Assembly (NCBI RefSeq): GCF_042186555.1
Contig: NC_133324.1
Span: forward strand, 9,074,236-9,138,235
Direction of reading: 5' to 3'
DNA length: 64,000 bases
Source: Aquarana catesbeiana
Lineage: Eukaryota > Chordata > Amphibia > Anura > Ranidae
The notes under the pieces are model-generated. The model was given only the letters and a program-made list of their open reading frames with translations. It made no database searches and was not told the DNA's origin. The position numbers were made by a program, and so were the translations under genes. This document shows, piece by piece, positions 1 through 13,840 of the stretch (position 1 is the first letter of the stretch; every line of letters starts with the position of its first letter).

Positions 1-3000
1 CCTATGGTATTAATAGAATCAGAACAACAGCAATTGTCTTCAGGTAGCTTTAGGTGCACACCGTGCAGAGGACACAGTACACTGACTGTAAATATTGCAG
101 CTGCCTGCCTGTGGTATCAATAGGATCAGAAAAAAAGCAATTGTCTTCAGGTAGCTTTGGGTGCACACTGTGCAGAGGACGCACTACACTAACTGTAAAT
201 ACTGCAGCTGCCTGCCTGTGGTACTAATAGGATCAGAAGGACACCACAAATTTTATTCAGGTAGCTTTAGGTGCACACTGTGCAGAGGACACAGTACACT
301 AACTGTAAATATTGCAGCTGCCTGCCTGTGGCATCAATAGGATCAGAACAACAGCAATTGTTTTCAGGTAGTTTTAGATGCACACTGTGCAGAGGACGCA
401 CTACACTAACCGAAAATACTGCAGCTGCCTGCCTATGGTACTAATAGGATCAGAAGAACACCACCAATTTTCTTCAGGTAGCTTTAGGTGCACACTGTGC
501 AGAGGACACGGTACACTAACTGTAAATACTGTAGCTGCCTGCCTGTGGTATTAATATAATCAGAACAACAGCAATAGTGTTCAGAAAGCTTTAGGTGCAC
601 ACTGTGCAGAGGATGCACTACACTAACTGTAAATACTGCAGCTGCCTTCCTGTGGTACTAATAGGATCAGAACAACAGCAATTGTCTTCGGTTAGCTTTA
701 GGTGCACACTGTGCAGAGGACACAGTACACTGACTTTAAATAGTGCCGCTGCCTGTGGTATTAATAGAATCAGAACAAAAGCAATTGTCTTCAGGTAGCT
801 TTAGGAGCACACTGTGCAGAGGATGCATTACACTAACTGTAAATACTGCAGCTGCCTGCCTGTGGTACTAACAGGATCAGAACAACAGCAATTGTTTTCA
901 GGTAGCTTTAGGTGCACACTGTGCAGAGGACACAGTACACTAACTGTAAATATTGCAGCTGCCGGCCTGTGGTATCAATAGGTTCAGAACAACAGCAATT
1001 GTCTTCAGGTAGCTTTAGGTGCACACTGTGCAGAGGACACACTACACTAACTGTATATACTGCAGCTGCCTGCCTGTGGTACTAATAGAATCAGAAGAAC
1101 ACCACCAACTTTCTTCATTTAGCTTTAGATGCACACTGTGCAGAGGACACAGTACACTCACTGTAAATACTGCAGCTGCATACCTGTGGTACTAATAGAA
1201 TCAGAAGAACACCACCAACTTTCTTCATTTAGCTTTAGGTGCACACTGTGCAGAGGATGCACTACACTAACTGTAAATACTGCAGCTGCATACCTGTGGT
1301 ATTAATAGAATCAGAACAAAAACAATTGTCGTCAGGTATCTTTAAGTGCACACTGTGCAGAGGACACAGTACACTAACTGTAAATAATGCAGCTGCCTGC
1401 CTGTGGTATCAATGGGATCAGAACAACAGCAATTGTCTTCAGGTAGCTTTAGTTGCACACTGTGCAGAGGACGCACTACACTAACTGTAAATACTGCAAC
1501 TGAATGCCTGTGGTACTAATAGGATCAGAACAACAGCAATTGTCTTCAGGTAGCTTTAGGTGCACACTGTGCAGAGGACACAGTACACTAACTGTGAATA
1601 CTGCAGCTGCCTGTGGTATTAATAGGATCAGAACAACAGCAATTGTCTTCTGGTAGCTTTAGGTGCACACTGTGCAGAGGATGCACTACACTGACTGTAA
1701 ATACTGCAGCTGCATGCCTGTGGTACTAATAGGATCGGAAGAACACCACCAATTTTCTTAAGGTAGCTTTAGGTGCACACTATGCAGAGGACACAGTACA
1801 CTAACTGTAAATACTGCAGCTGCCTGCCTGTGGTACTAATAGGATCAGAAGAACACCACCAACTTTCTTCAGGTAGCTTTAGATGCACACTGTGCAGATG
1901 ACACAATACACTAACTGTAAATACTGCAGCTGCCTGCCTGTGGTATTAATAGGATCAGAACAAAAGCAATTGTCTTCAGGTAGCTTTAGGTGCACACCGT
2001 GCAGAGGACACAGTACACTGACTTTAAATAGTGCCGCTGCCTGTGGTACTAACAGGATCAGAACAATAGCAATTGTTTTCAGGTAGCTTTAGGTGCACAC
2101 TGTGCAGAGGACACAGTACACTAACTGTAAATACTGAAGCTGTGTGCCTGTGGTATTAACAGAATCAGAACAACAGCAATTGTCTTCAGGTAGCTTTAGG
2201 TGCAGACCGTGCAGAGGACACAGTACACTAACTGTAAATATTGCAGCTGCCTGCCTGTGGTACTAATAGTATCAGAAGAACACCACCAACTTTCTTCAGG
2301 TAACTTTAGATGCACACTGTGCAGAGGACACAGTACACTCACTGTAAATACTGCAGCTGCATACCTGTGGTATTAATAGAATCAGAACAACAACAATTGT
2401 CTTCAGGTAGCTTTAAGTGCACACTGTGCAGAGAACACAGTACACTAACTGTAAATAATGCAGCTGCCTGCTGTGGTATCAATAGGATCAGAACAACAGC
2501 AATTGTCTTCAGGTAGCTTTAGGTGCACACTGTGCAGAGAACACAGTACACTAACTTTAAATAGTGCTGCTGCCTGTGGTATTAATAGGAACAGAACAAA
2601 AGCAATTGTCGTTAGGTAGCTTTAGGTGCACACTGTGTAGAGGATGAACTACACTAACTGTAAATGCTGCAGCTTCCTGCCTGTGGTACTAATAGGATCA
2701 GAACAACAGCAATTGTTTTCAGGTAGCTTTAGGTGCACACTGTGCAGAGGACACAGTACACTAACTGTAAATACTGCAGCTGTGTACCTGTGGTAATAAT
2801 AGAATCAGAACAACAGCAATTGTCTTCAGGTAGCTTTAGGTGCTCACCGTGCAGAGGATACAGTACACTAACTGTAAATATTGCAGCTGCCTGCCTGTGG
2901 TATCAATAGGATCAGAACAACAGCAATTGTCTTCAGGTAGCTTTAGGTGTACACTGTGCAGAGGACACACTACACTAACTGTAAATACTGCAGCTGCCTG

Positions 3001-6000
3001 CCTGTGGTACTAATAGGATCAGAAGAACACCACCAACTTTCTTCAGGTAGCTTTAGATGCACACTGTGCAGAGGACACGGTACACTAACTGTAAATACTG
3101 CAGCTGCATACCTGTGGTATTAATAGAATCTGAACAACAACAATTGTCTTCATGTAGCTTTAAGTTCACACTGTTCAGAGGACACAGTACACTAACTGTA
3201 AATACTGCTGCTGCCTTCCTGTGGTATTAATAGGATCAGAACAACAGTCATTGTCTTAAGGTAGCTTTAGGTGCACACTGTGCAGAGGACTCAGTACACT
3301 AACTGTAAATACTGCAGCTGCCTGCCTATGGTACTAATAGGATCAGAACAACAGTAATTGTCTTCAGGTAGCTTTAGGTGCACACTGTGCAGAGGACACA
3401 GTACACTAACTTTAAACAGTGCCGCTGCCTGTGGTATTAATAGGATCAGAACAAAAGCAATTGTCGTTAGGTAGCTTTAGGTGCACACTGTGTAGAGGAT
3501 GAACTACACTAACTGTAAATACTGCAGCTGCCTGCCTGTGGTATAAATAGCATCAGAAGAACACCACCAATTTTCTTCAGGTAGCTTTAGGTGCACACTG
3601 TGCAGAGGACACAGTACACTAACTGTAAATACTGTAGCTGCCAACCTATGGTACTAATAGGATCAGAAGAACACCACCAATTTTCTTCAGGTAGCTTCAG
3701 GTGCACACTGTGCAGAGGACACACTACACTAACTGTAAATACTGCAGCTGCCTGCCTGTGGTATTAATAGGATCAGAACAACAGCAATTGTCTTCAGGTA
3801 GCTTTAGGTGCACACTGTGAAGAGGACGCACTACACTAACTGTAACTACTGCAGCTGTGTGCCTGTGGTATTAATAGAATCAGAACAACAGCAATTGTCT
3901 TCAGTTAACTTTAGGTGCAAACCATGTATAGGACACAGAACACTAACTGTAAACACTGGAGCTTCCTGCCTGTGGTACTAATAGGATCAGAAGAACACCA
4001 CCAACTTTCTTCAGGTAGCTTTAGGTGCACACTGTGCAGAGGACACAGTACACTAACTGTAAATACTGCAGCTGCCTGCCTGTGGTATTAATAGGATCAG
4101 AACAGTAATTGTCTTCAGGTAGCTTTAGGTGCACACTGTGCAGAGGACACAGTACACTAACTGTGAATTCTGCAGCTGCCTTTGGTATTAATAGGATCAG
4201 AACAGTAATTGTCTTCAGGTAGCTTTAGGTGCTCACTGTGCAGAGGACGCACTACACTAACTGTAAATACTGCAGCTGTGTGCCTGTGGTATTAATAGAA
4301 TCAGAACAACAGCAATTGCTTCAGGTAACTTTAGGTGCACACCGTGCAGAGGACACAGTACACTAACTGTAAATTTTGCAGCTGCCTGCCTGTGGTACTA
4401 ATAGGATCAGAAGAACATCACCAATTTTCTTCAGGTAGCTTCAGGTGCACACTGTTCAGAGGACGCACTACACTAACTGTAAATACTGCAGCTGCCTGCC
4501 TGTGGTACTAATAGGATCAGAAGGACACCACCAATTTTATTCAGGTAGCTTTAGGTGCACACTGTGCAGAGGACACAGTACACTAACTGTAAATACTGCA
4601 GCTTCCTGCCTGTGGTACTAATAGGATCAGAAGAACACCACCAAATTTCTTCAGGTAGCTTTAGATGCACACTGTGCAGAGGACACTGTACACTAACTTT
4701 AAATACTGCAGCTGCCTCCCTGTGGTATTAATAGGATCAGAACAACAGTAATTGTCTTCAGATAGCTTTAGGTGCACACTGTGCAGAGGACACAGTACAC
4801 TAACTGTGAATATTGCAGCTGCCTGTGGTATTAATAGGATCAGAACAACAGCAATTGTCTTCAGGTAGCTTTAGGTGCACACTGTGAAGAGGATACAGTA
4901 CACTAACTTTAAATACTGCAGTTGCCTTCCTGTGGTACTAATAGGATCAGAAGAACACCACCAATTTTCTTCAGGTAGCTTTAGGTGCACACTGTGCAGA
5001 GGACACAGTACACTAACTGTAAATACTGTAGCTGCCTGCCTATGGTACTAATAGGATCAGAAGAACACCACCAATTTTCTTCAGATAGCTTTAGATGCAC
5101 ACTGTGCAGAGGACACGGTACACTAACTGTAAATACTGCAGCTGCATACCTGTGGTATTAATAGAATCAGAACAACAACAATTGTCTTCAGGTAGCTTTA
5201 AGTGCACATTGTGCAGAGGACACAGTACACTAACTGTAAATACTGCAGCTGCCTGCCTGTGGTATTAATAGGATAAGAAGAACAGTAAATGTCTTCAGAT
5301 AGCTTTAGGTGCACACTGTGCAGAGGACGCACTACACTAACTGTAAATACTGCAGCTGCCTGCCTGTGGTACTAATAGGATCAGAAAAACTGCAATTGTC
5401 TTCAGGTAGCTTTACGTGCAGGCTGTGCAGAGGACACAGTACACTAACTTTAAATAGTGCCACTGCCTGTGGTATTAATAGGATCAGAACAAAAGCAATT
5501 GTCTTCAGGTAGCTTTAGGTGCATACTGTGTAGAGGATGCACTACACTAACTGTAAATACTGCAGTTGCCTGCCTTTGGTACTAATAGGATCAGAAGAAC
5601 ACCACCAATTTTCTTCAGGTAGCTTTAGGTGCACACTGTGCAGAGGACACAGTACACTAACTGTAAATACTGTAGCTGCCTGCCTGTGGTATTAATAGGA
5701 TCAGAACAACAGTAATTGTCTTCAGATAGCTTTAGGTGCACACTGTGCAGAGGACGCACTACACTAACTGTAAATACTTCAGCTGCATACCTGTGGTATT
5801 AATAGGATCAGAACAGCAGCAATTGTCTTCAGGTAGCTTTAGGTGCACACTGTGCAGAGGACACAGTACACTAACTTTAAAAGTGCCGCTGCCTGTGGTA
5901 TTAATAGGATCAGAACAAAAGCAATTGTCTTCAGGTAGCTTTAGGTGCACACTGTGCAAATGACACAGTACACTAACTGTAAATATTGCAGTTGCCTTCC

Positions 6001-9000
6001 TGTGGTATCAATAGGATCAGAACAACAGCAATTGTCTTCAGGTATCTTTAGGTGCACACTGTGCAGAGGACACACTACACTAACTGTAAATACTGCAGCT
6101 GCCTACCTGTGGTACTAATAGGATCAGAACAACAGCAATTGTTTTCAGGTAGCTTTAGGTGCACACTGTGCAGAGGACACAGTACACTAACTGTAAATAT
6201 TGCAGCTGCCTGCCTGTGGTATCAATAGGATCAGAACAACAGCAATTGTCTTCAGGTAGCTTTAGGTGCACACTGTGCAGAGGACGCACTACACTAACTG
6301 TAAATACTGCAGCTGCCTGCCTGTGGTACTAATAGGATCAGAAGAACACCACCAACATTCTTCAGGCAGCTTTAGATACACATTGTGCAGAGGACACAGT
6401 ACACTAACTGTAAATACTGCAGCTGCATACCTGTGGTATTAATAGAATCAGAAAAACAACAATTGTCTTCAGGTAGCTTTAAGTGCACACTGTGCAGAGG
6501 ACACAGTACACTAACTGTAAATACTGCTGCCTGCCTGTGGTACTAATAGGATCAGAAGAACACCACCAATATTCTTCAGGTAGCTTTAGGTGTACACTGT
6601 GCAGAGGACACAGTACACTAACTGTAAATAATGTAGCTGCCTGCCTGTTGTATTAATAGGATCAGAACAACAACAATTGTCTTCAGATAGCTTTAGGTGC
6701 ACACTGTGCAGAGGACACAGTACACTGCCTTTAAATAGTGCAGCTGCCTGTGGTATTAATAGAATAAGAACAGAAGCAATTGTCTTCAGGTAGCTTTAGG
6801 TGCACACTGTGCAGATGATGCACTACACTAACTGTAAATACTGCAGCTGCCTGCCTGTGGTACTAACAGGATCAGAACAACAGCACTTATTTTAAGGTAG
6901 CTTTAGGTGCACACTGTGCAGAGGACACAGTACACTAACTGTAAATACTGAAGCTGTGTGCCTGTGGTACTAATAGGATCAGAAGAACACCACCAATTTT
7001 CTTCGGGTAGCTTTAGGTGCACACTTGCAGAGGACACAGTACACTAACTGTAAATAATGTAGCTGCCTGCCTATGGTACTAATAGGATCAGAAGAACACC
7101 ACCAATTTTCTTCAGGTAGCTTTAGGTGCACACTGTGCAGACGACACAGTACACTAACTATAAATACTATAGCTGCCTACCTATGGTACTAATAGGATCA
7201 GAAGAACACCACCAATTTTCTTCAGGTAGCTTTAGGTGCACACTATGCAGAGGACACAGTACACTAACTGTAAATACTGAAGCTGTGTGCCTGTGGTATT
7301 AATAGAATCAGAACAACAGCAATTGTCTTCAGGTAGCTTTAGGTGCACACCGTGCAGAGGACACAGTACACTGACTGTAAATATTGCAGCTGCCTGCCTG
7401 TGGTATCAATAGGATCAGAACAACAGCAATTGTCTTCAGGTAGCTTTGGGTGCACACTGTGCAGAGGACGCACTACACTAACTGTAAATACTGCAGCTTC
7501 CTGCCTGTGGTACTAATAGGATCAGAAGGACACCACAAATTTTATTCAGGTAGCTTTAGGTGCACACTGTGCAGAGGACACAGTACACTAACTGTAAATA
7601 TTGCAGCTGCCTGCCTGTGGTATCAATAGGATCAGAACAACAGCAATTGTCTTCAGGTAGCTTTAGGTGCACACTGTGCAGAGGACACAGTACACTAACT
7701 GTAAATACTGTAGCTGCCTGCCTGTGGTATTAATAGGATCAGAACAACAGCAATTGTCTTCAGATAGCTTTAGGTGCACACTGTGCAGAGGACACGGTAC
7801 ACTAACTGTAAATACTTTAGCTGCCTGCCTATGGTACTAATAGGATCAGAAGAACACCACCAATTTTCTTCAGGTAGCTTTAGGTGCTCACTATGCAGAG
7901 GACACAGTACACTAACTGTAAATACTGAAGCTGTGTGCCTGTGGTATTAATAGAATCAGAACAACAGCAATTGTCTTCAGGTAGCTTTAGGTGCACACCG
8001 TGCAGAGGACACAGTACACTGACTGTAAATATTGCAGCTGCCTGCCTGTGGTATCAATAGGATCAGAACAACAGCAATTGTCTTCAGGTAGCTTTGGGTG
8101 CACACTGTGCAGAGGACGCACTACACTAACTGTAAATACTGCAGCTGCCTGCCTGTGGTACTAATAGGATCAGAAGGACACCACAAATTTTATTCAGGTA
8201 GCTTTAGGTGCAAAATGTGCAGAGGACACAGTACACTAACTGTAAATATTGCAGCTGCCTGCCTGTGGTATCAATAGGATCAGAACAACAGCAATTGTCT
8301 TCAGGTAGCTTTAGGTGCACACTGTGCAGAGGACACAGTACACTAACTGTAAATACTGTAGCTGCCTGCCTGTGGTATTAATAGGATCAGAACAACAGCA
8401 ATTGTCTTCAGATAGCTTTAGGTGCACACTGTGCAGAGGACACAGTACACTAACTGTAAATACTGTAGCTGCCTGCCTATGGTACTAATAGGATCAGAAG
8501 AACACCACCAATTTTCTTCAGGTAGCTTTAGGTGCTCACTATGCAGAGGACACAGTACACTAACTGTAAATACTGAAGCTGTGTGCCTGTGGTATTAATA
8601 GAATCAGAACAACAGCAATTGTCTTCAGGTAGCTTTAGGTGCACACCATGCAGAGGACACAGTACACTGACTGTAAACATTGCAGCTGCCTGCCTGTGGT
8701 ATCAATAGGATCAGAACAACAGCAATTGTCTTCAGGTAGCTTTGGGTGCACACTGTGCAGAGGACGCACTACACTAACTGTAAATACTGCAGCTGCCTGC
8801 CTGTGGTACTAATAGGATCAGAAGGACACCACAAATTTTATTCAGGTAGCTTTAGGTGCACACTGTGTAGAGGACACAGTACACTAACTGTAAATATTTC
8901 AGCTGCCTGCCTGTGGTATCAATAGGATCAGAACAACAGCAATTGTCTTCAGGTAGCTTTAGGTGCACACTGTGCAGAGGACGCACTACACTAACTGTAA

Positions 9001-12000
9001 ATACTGCAGCTCCCTGCTTGTGGTACTAATAGGATCAGAAGAACACCACCAATTTTATTCAGGTAGCTTTAGGTGCACACTGTGCAGAGGACACAGTACA
9101 CTAACTGTAAATACTGTAGCTGCCTGCCTTTATTACTAATAAGATCAGAAGAACACCACCAATTTTCTTCAGGTAGCTTTAGGTGCACACTGTACAGAGG
9201 ACACAGTACACTGACTGTAAATATGGTAGCTACCTGCCTATGGTACTAATAGGATCAGAAGAACACCACCAATTTTATTCAGGTAGCTTTAGGTGCACAC
9301 TGTGCAGAGGACACGGTACACTAACTGTAAATACTGTAGCTGCATACCTGTAGTATTAATAGGATCAGAATAACAGCAATTGTGTTCAGAAAGCTTTAGG
9401 TGCACACTGTGCAGAGTATGCACTACACTAACTGTAAATACTGGAGCTGCCTTCCTGTGGTACTAATAGGATCAGAACAACAGCAATTGTCTTCGGGTAG
9501 CTTTAGGTGCACACTGTGCAGAGGACACAGTACACTGACTTTAAATAGTGCCGCTGCCTGTGGTATTAATAGAATCAGAACAAAAGCAATTGTCTTCAGG
9601 TAGCTTTAGGAGCACACTGTGCAGAGGATGCACTACACTAACTGTAAATACTGCAGCTGCCTGCCTGTGGTACTAACAGGATCAGAACAACAGCAATTAT
9701 TTTCAGGTAGCTTTAGGTGCACACTGTGCAGAGGACACAGTACACTAACTGTAAATAATGCACCTGCCTGCCTGTGGTATCAATAGGATCAGAACAACAG
9801 CAATTGTCTTCAAGTAGCTTTAGTTGCACACTGTGCAGAGGACGCACTACACTAACTGTAAATACTGCAGCTGAATGCCTGTGGTACTAATAGGATCAGA
9901 AGAACAGCAATTGTCTTCAGGTAGCTTTAGGTGCACACTGTGCAGAGGACACAGTACACTAACTGTGAATACTGCAGCTGCCTGTGGTATTAATAGGATC
10001 AGAACAACAGCAGTTGTCTTCAGGTAGCTTTAGGTGCACACTGTGGAGAGGACGCACTACACTGACTGTAAATACTGCAGCTGCATGCCTGTGGTACTAA
10101 TAGGATCGGAAGAACACCACCAATTTTCTTCAGGTAGCTTTAGGTGCTCACTATGCAGAGGACACAATACACTAACTGTAAATACTGCAGCTGCCTGCCT
10201 GTGGTAATAATAGGATCAGAAGAACACCACCAACTTTCTTCAGGTAGCTTTAGATGCACACTGTGCAGAGGACACAATACACTAACTGTAAATACTTCAG
10301 CTGCCTGCCTGTGGTATTAATAGAATCAGAACAACAGCAATTGTCTTCAGGTAGCTTTAGGTGCACACCGTGCAGAGGACACAGTACACTAACTGTAAAT
10401 ATTGCAGCTTCCTGCCTGTGGTATCAATAGGATCAGAACAACAGCAATTGTCTTCAGATAGCTTTAGGTGCACACTGTGCAGAGGACACACTACACTAAC
10501 TGTATATACTCCAGCTGCCTGCCTGTGGTAGTAATAGGATCATAAGAACACCACCAACTTTCTTCAGGTAGCTTTAGATGCACACTGTGCAGAGGACACA
10601 GTACACTCACTGTAAATACTGCAGCTGCATACCTGTGGTATTAATAGAATCAGAACAACAACAATTGACTTCAGGTAGCTTTAAGTGCACACTGTGCAGA
10701 GGACACAGTACACTAACTGTAAATATTGCAGCTGCCTGCCTGTGGTACTATTAGGATCAGAAAAACACCACCAATTTTATACAGGTAGCTTTAGGTGCAC
10801 ACTGTGCAGAGGACACAGTACACTAACTGTAAATACTGCAGCTGCCTGCCTGTGGTACTAATAGGATCAGAAGAACACCACCAACTTTCTTCAGGTAGCT
10901 TTAGATGCACACTGTGCAGAGGACACAATACACTAACTGTAAATACTGCAACTGCATACCTGTGGTATTAATAGAATCAGAACAACAACAATTGTCTTCA
11001 GGTAGCTTTAAGTGCACACCGTGCAGAGGACACAGTACACTAACTGTAAATACTGCAGCTGCCTGCCTGTGGTATTAATAGGATCTGAACAACAGTAATT
11101 GTCTTCAGGTAGCTTTAGGTGCACACTGTGCAGAGGACGCAGTACACTAACTGTAAATTCTGTAGCTGCCTGCCTGTGGTACTAATAGGATCAGAAGAAC
11201 ACCACCAATTGTCTTCAGGTAGCTTTAGGTGCACACTGTGCATAGAACACAGTACACTAACTTTAAATAGTGCTGCTGCCTGTGGTATTAATAGGATCAG
11301 AACAAAAGCAATTGTCTTCAGGTAGCTTTAGGTGCACACTGTTTAGAGGACACACTACACTAACTGTAAATACTACAGCTGCCTGCCTGTGGTACTAATA
11401 GGATCAGAACAACAGCAATTGTCTTCAGGTAGCTTTAGGTGCACACTGTGCAGAGGACACAGTACACTAACTGTGAATACTGCAGCTGCCTGTGGTATTA
11501 ATAGGATCAGAACAACAGCAATTGTCTTCAGGTAGCTTTAGTTGCACACTGTGCAGAGGACGCACTACACTGACTTAAAATACTGCAGCTGCATGTCTGT
11601 GGTACTAATAGGATCGGAAGAACACCACCAATTTTCTTCAGGTAGCTTTAGGTGCTCACTGTGCAGAGGACACAGTACACTAACTGTAAATACTGCAGCT
11701 GCCTGCCTGTGGTATTGATAGTATCAGAACAACAGCAATTGTCTTCAGGTAGCTTTAGGTGCACACTGTGCAGAGGACGCAATACACTAACTGTAAATAC
11801 TGCAGCTGCCTGCCTGTGGTACTAATAGGATCAGAACAACAGCAATTGTTTTCAGGTAGCTTTAGGTGCACACTGTGCAGAGGACACAGTACACTAACTG
11901 TAAATATTGCAGCTGTGTGCATGTGGTATTAATAGAATCAGAACAACAGTAATTGTCTTCAGGTAGCTTTAGGTGCACACCATGCAGAGGACACAGTACA

Positions 12001-13840
12001 CTAACTGTAAATATTGCAGCTGCCTGCCTGTGGTACTATTAGGATCAGAAAAACACCACCAATTTAATACAGGTAGCTTTAGGTGCACACTGTGCAGAGG
12101 ACACAGTACACTAACTGTAAATACTGCAGCTGCCTGCCTGTGGTACTAATAGGATCAGAAGAACATCACCAACTTTCTTCAAGTAGCTTTAGATGCACAC
12201 TGTGCAGAGGACACAATACACTAACTGTAAATACTGCAGCTGCATACCTGTGGTATTAATAGAATCAGAACAACAACAATTGTCTTCAGGTAGCTTTAAG
12301 TGCACACCGTGCAGAGGACACAGTACACTAACTGTAAATACTGCAGCTGCCTGCCTGTGGTATTAATAGGATCTGAACAACAGTAATTGTCTTCAGGTAG
12401 ATTTAGGTGCACACTGTGCAGAGAACGCAGTACACTAACTGTAAATTCTGTAGCTGCCTGCCTGTGGTACTAATAGGATCAGAAGAACACCACCAATTCT
12501 CTTCAGGTAGCTTTAGGTGCACACTATGCAGAATACACAGTACACTAACTGTAAATACTGTAGCTGCCTGCCTATGGTACAAATAAGATCAGAAGAACAC
12601 CACCAATTTTCTTCAGGCAGCTTTAGGTGCACACTGTGCAGAGGACACAGTACACTAACTGTAAATACTGCAGCTGCCTGCCTACGGTATTAATAGGATC
12701 AGAAGAACACCATAAATTTTCTTCAGGTAGCTTTAGGTGCACACTGTGCAGAGGACACAGTACACTAACTGTAAATACTGTAGCTGCCTGCCTGTGGTAT
12801 TAATAGGATCAGAACAACAGCAATTGTCTTCAGATAGCTTTAGGTGCACACTGTGCAGGGGACGCACTAAACTAACTGTAAATAGTGTCGCTGCCTGTGG
12901 TATTAATAGGATCAGAACAAAAGCAATTGTCTTCAGGTAGCTTTAGGTGCACACTGTGCAGAGGATGCACTACACTAACTGTAAATACTGCAGCTGCCTT
13001 CCTGTGGTACTAATAGGATCAGAACAACAACAATTGTTTTCAGGTAGCTTTAGGTGCACACTGTGCAGAGGACACAGTACACTAACTGTAAATACTGCAG
13101 CTGTGTGCCTGTGGTATTAATAGAATCAGAACAACAGCAATTGTCTTCGGGTAGCTTTAGGTGCACACCGTGCAGAGGACACAATACACTAACTGTAAAT
13201 ATTGCAGCTTCCTGCCTGTGGTATCAATAGGATCAGAACAATAGTAATTGTCTTCAGGTAGCTTTAGGTGCACACTGTGCAGAGGACACAGTACACTAAC
13301 TGTAAATACTGTAGCTACCTGCCTATGGTACTAATAGAATCAGAAGAACACCACCAATTTTCTTCAGGTAGCTTTAGGTGCACACTGTGCAGAGGTCACA
13401 GTACACTAACTGTAAATACTGTAGCTACCTGCCTGTGGTATTAATAGGATCAGAACAACAGCAATTGTCTTCAGGTAGCTTTAGGTGCACACTGTGCAGA
13501 GGACACAGTACACTAACTTTAAATAGTGCCGCTGCCTGTGGTATTAATAGGATCAGAACAAAAGCAATTGTCTTCATGTAGCTTTAGGTGCACACTGTGC
13601 AGGGGGCGCACTACACTAACTGTAAATACTGCAGCTGCCTGTGGTATTAATAGGATCAGAACAACAGCAATTGTCTTCAGGTAGCTTTAGGTGCACACTG
13701 TGCAGAGGATGCAGTCCACTAACTGTAAATACTGCAGCTGCCTGCCTGTGGTACTAAAAGGATCAGAAGAACACCACCAATTTTCTTCAGGTAGCTTTAG
13801 GTGCACACTGTGTAGAGGACACAGTACACTAACTGTAAAT
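1..13840 (+). repeat. Satellite A: about 107-bp tandem satellite array (left end outside window)
   Basis: About 128 head-to-tail monomers of about 107 bp (range about 103-110) fill the first 13.8 kb without interruption. Landmarks in each monomer are ggtagctttaggtgcacact, gtgcagaggacacagtacac, taactgtaaatactgcagct and gcctgcctgtggtattaata. Two tail types recur: 'aacaacagcaattgtcttca', and a 3-bp longer one with 'gaagaacaccaccaattttc'. Some monomers lack one 'gcct' unit. Divergence between monomers is mostly point changes, as in an ageing array with local homogenisation. The monomer is not a multiple of 3, so short reading frames spanning two monomers are incidental. The core matches the subterminal repeats of the hAT element at the right end of the window (63660-63770). 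No gene is seen here. Confidence 0.97.
7277..8975 (+). repeat. Higher-order repeat: six-monomer, 648-bp unit in satellite A
   Basis: The variant 'ctgaagctgtgtgcc' recurs at 7277, 7925 and 8573, spaced exactly 648 bp, or six monomers. The same order of variants follows each time: 'ctgactgtaaat', then 'tttgggtgcacac', then 'gaaggacaccacaaatttta'. Adjacent units are much more alike than neighbouring monomers. The third copy diverges near 8975. The first 300 bp of the window carry the same variant order, so an older or displaced copy lies there too. Confidence 0.85.

Noticed and set aside
595..13581. Repeated 60-70 codon frames starting MHTVQR in satellite A
   Set aside because: They arise because two monomers happen to be open in one frame. 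The 107-bp period breaks the frame each unit, there is no conserved protein constraint, and the same text recurs only with the repeat.
1..13840. CRISPR array interpretation of the regular repeats
   Set aside because: There are no spacers; the whole monomer repeats, and the sequence is from a vertebrate-type genome.
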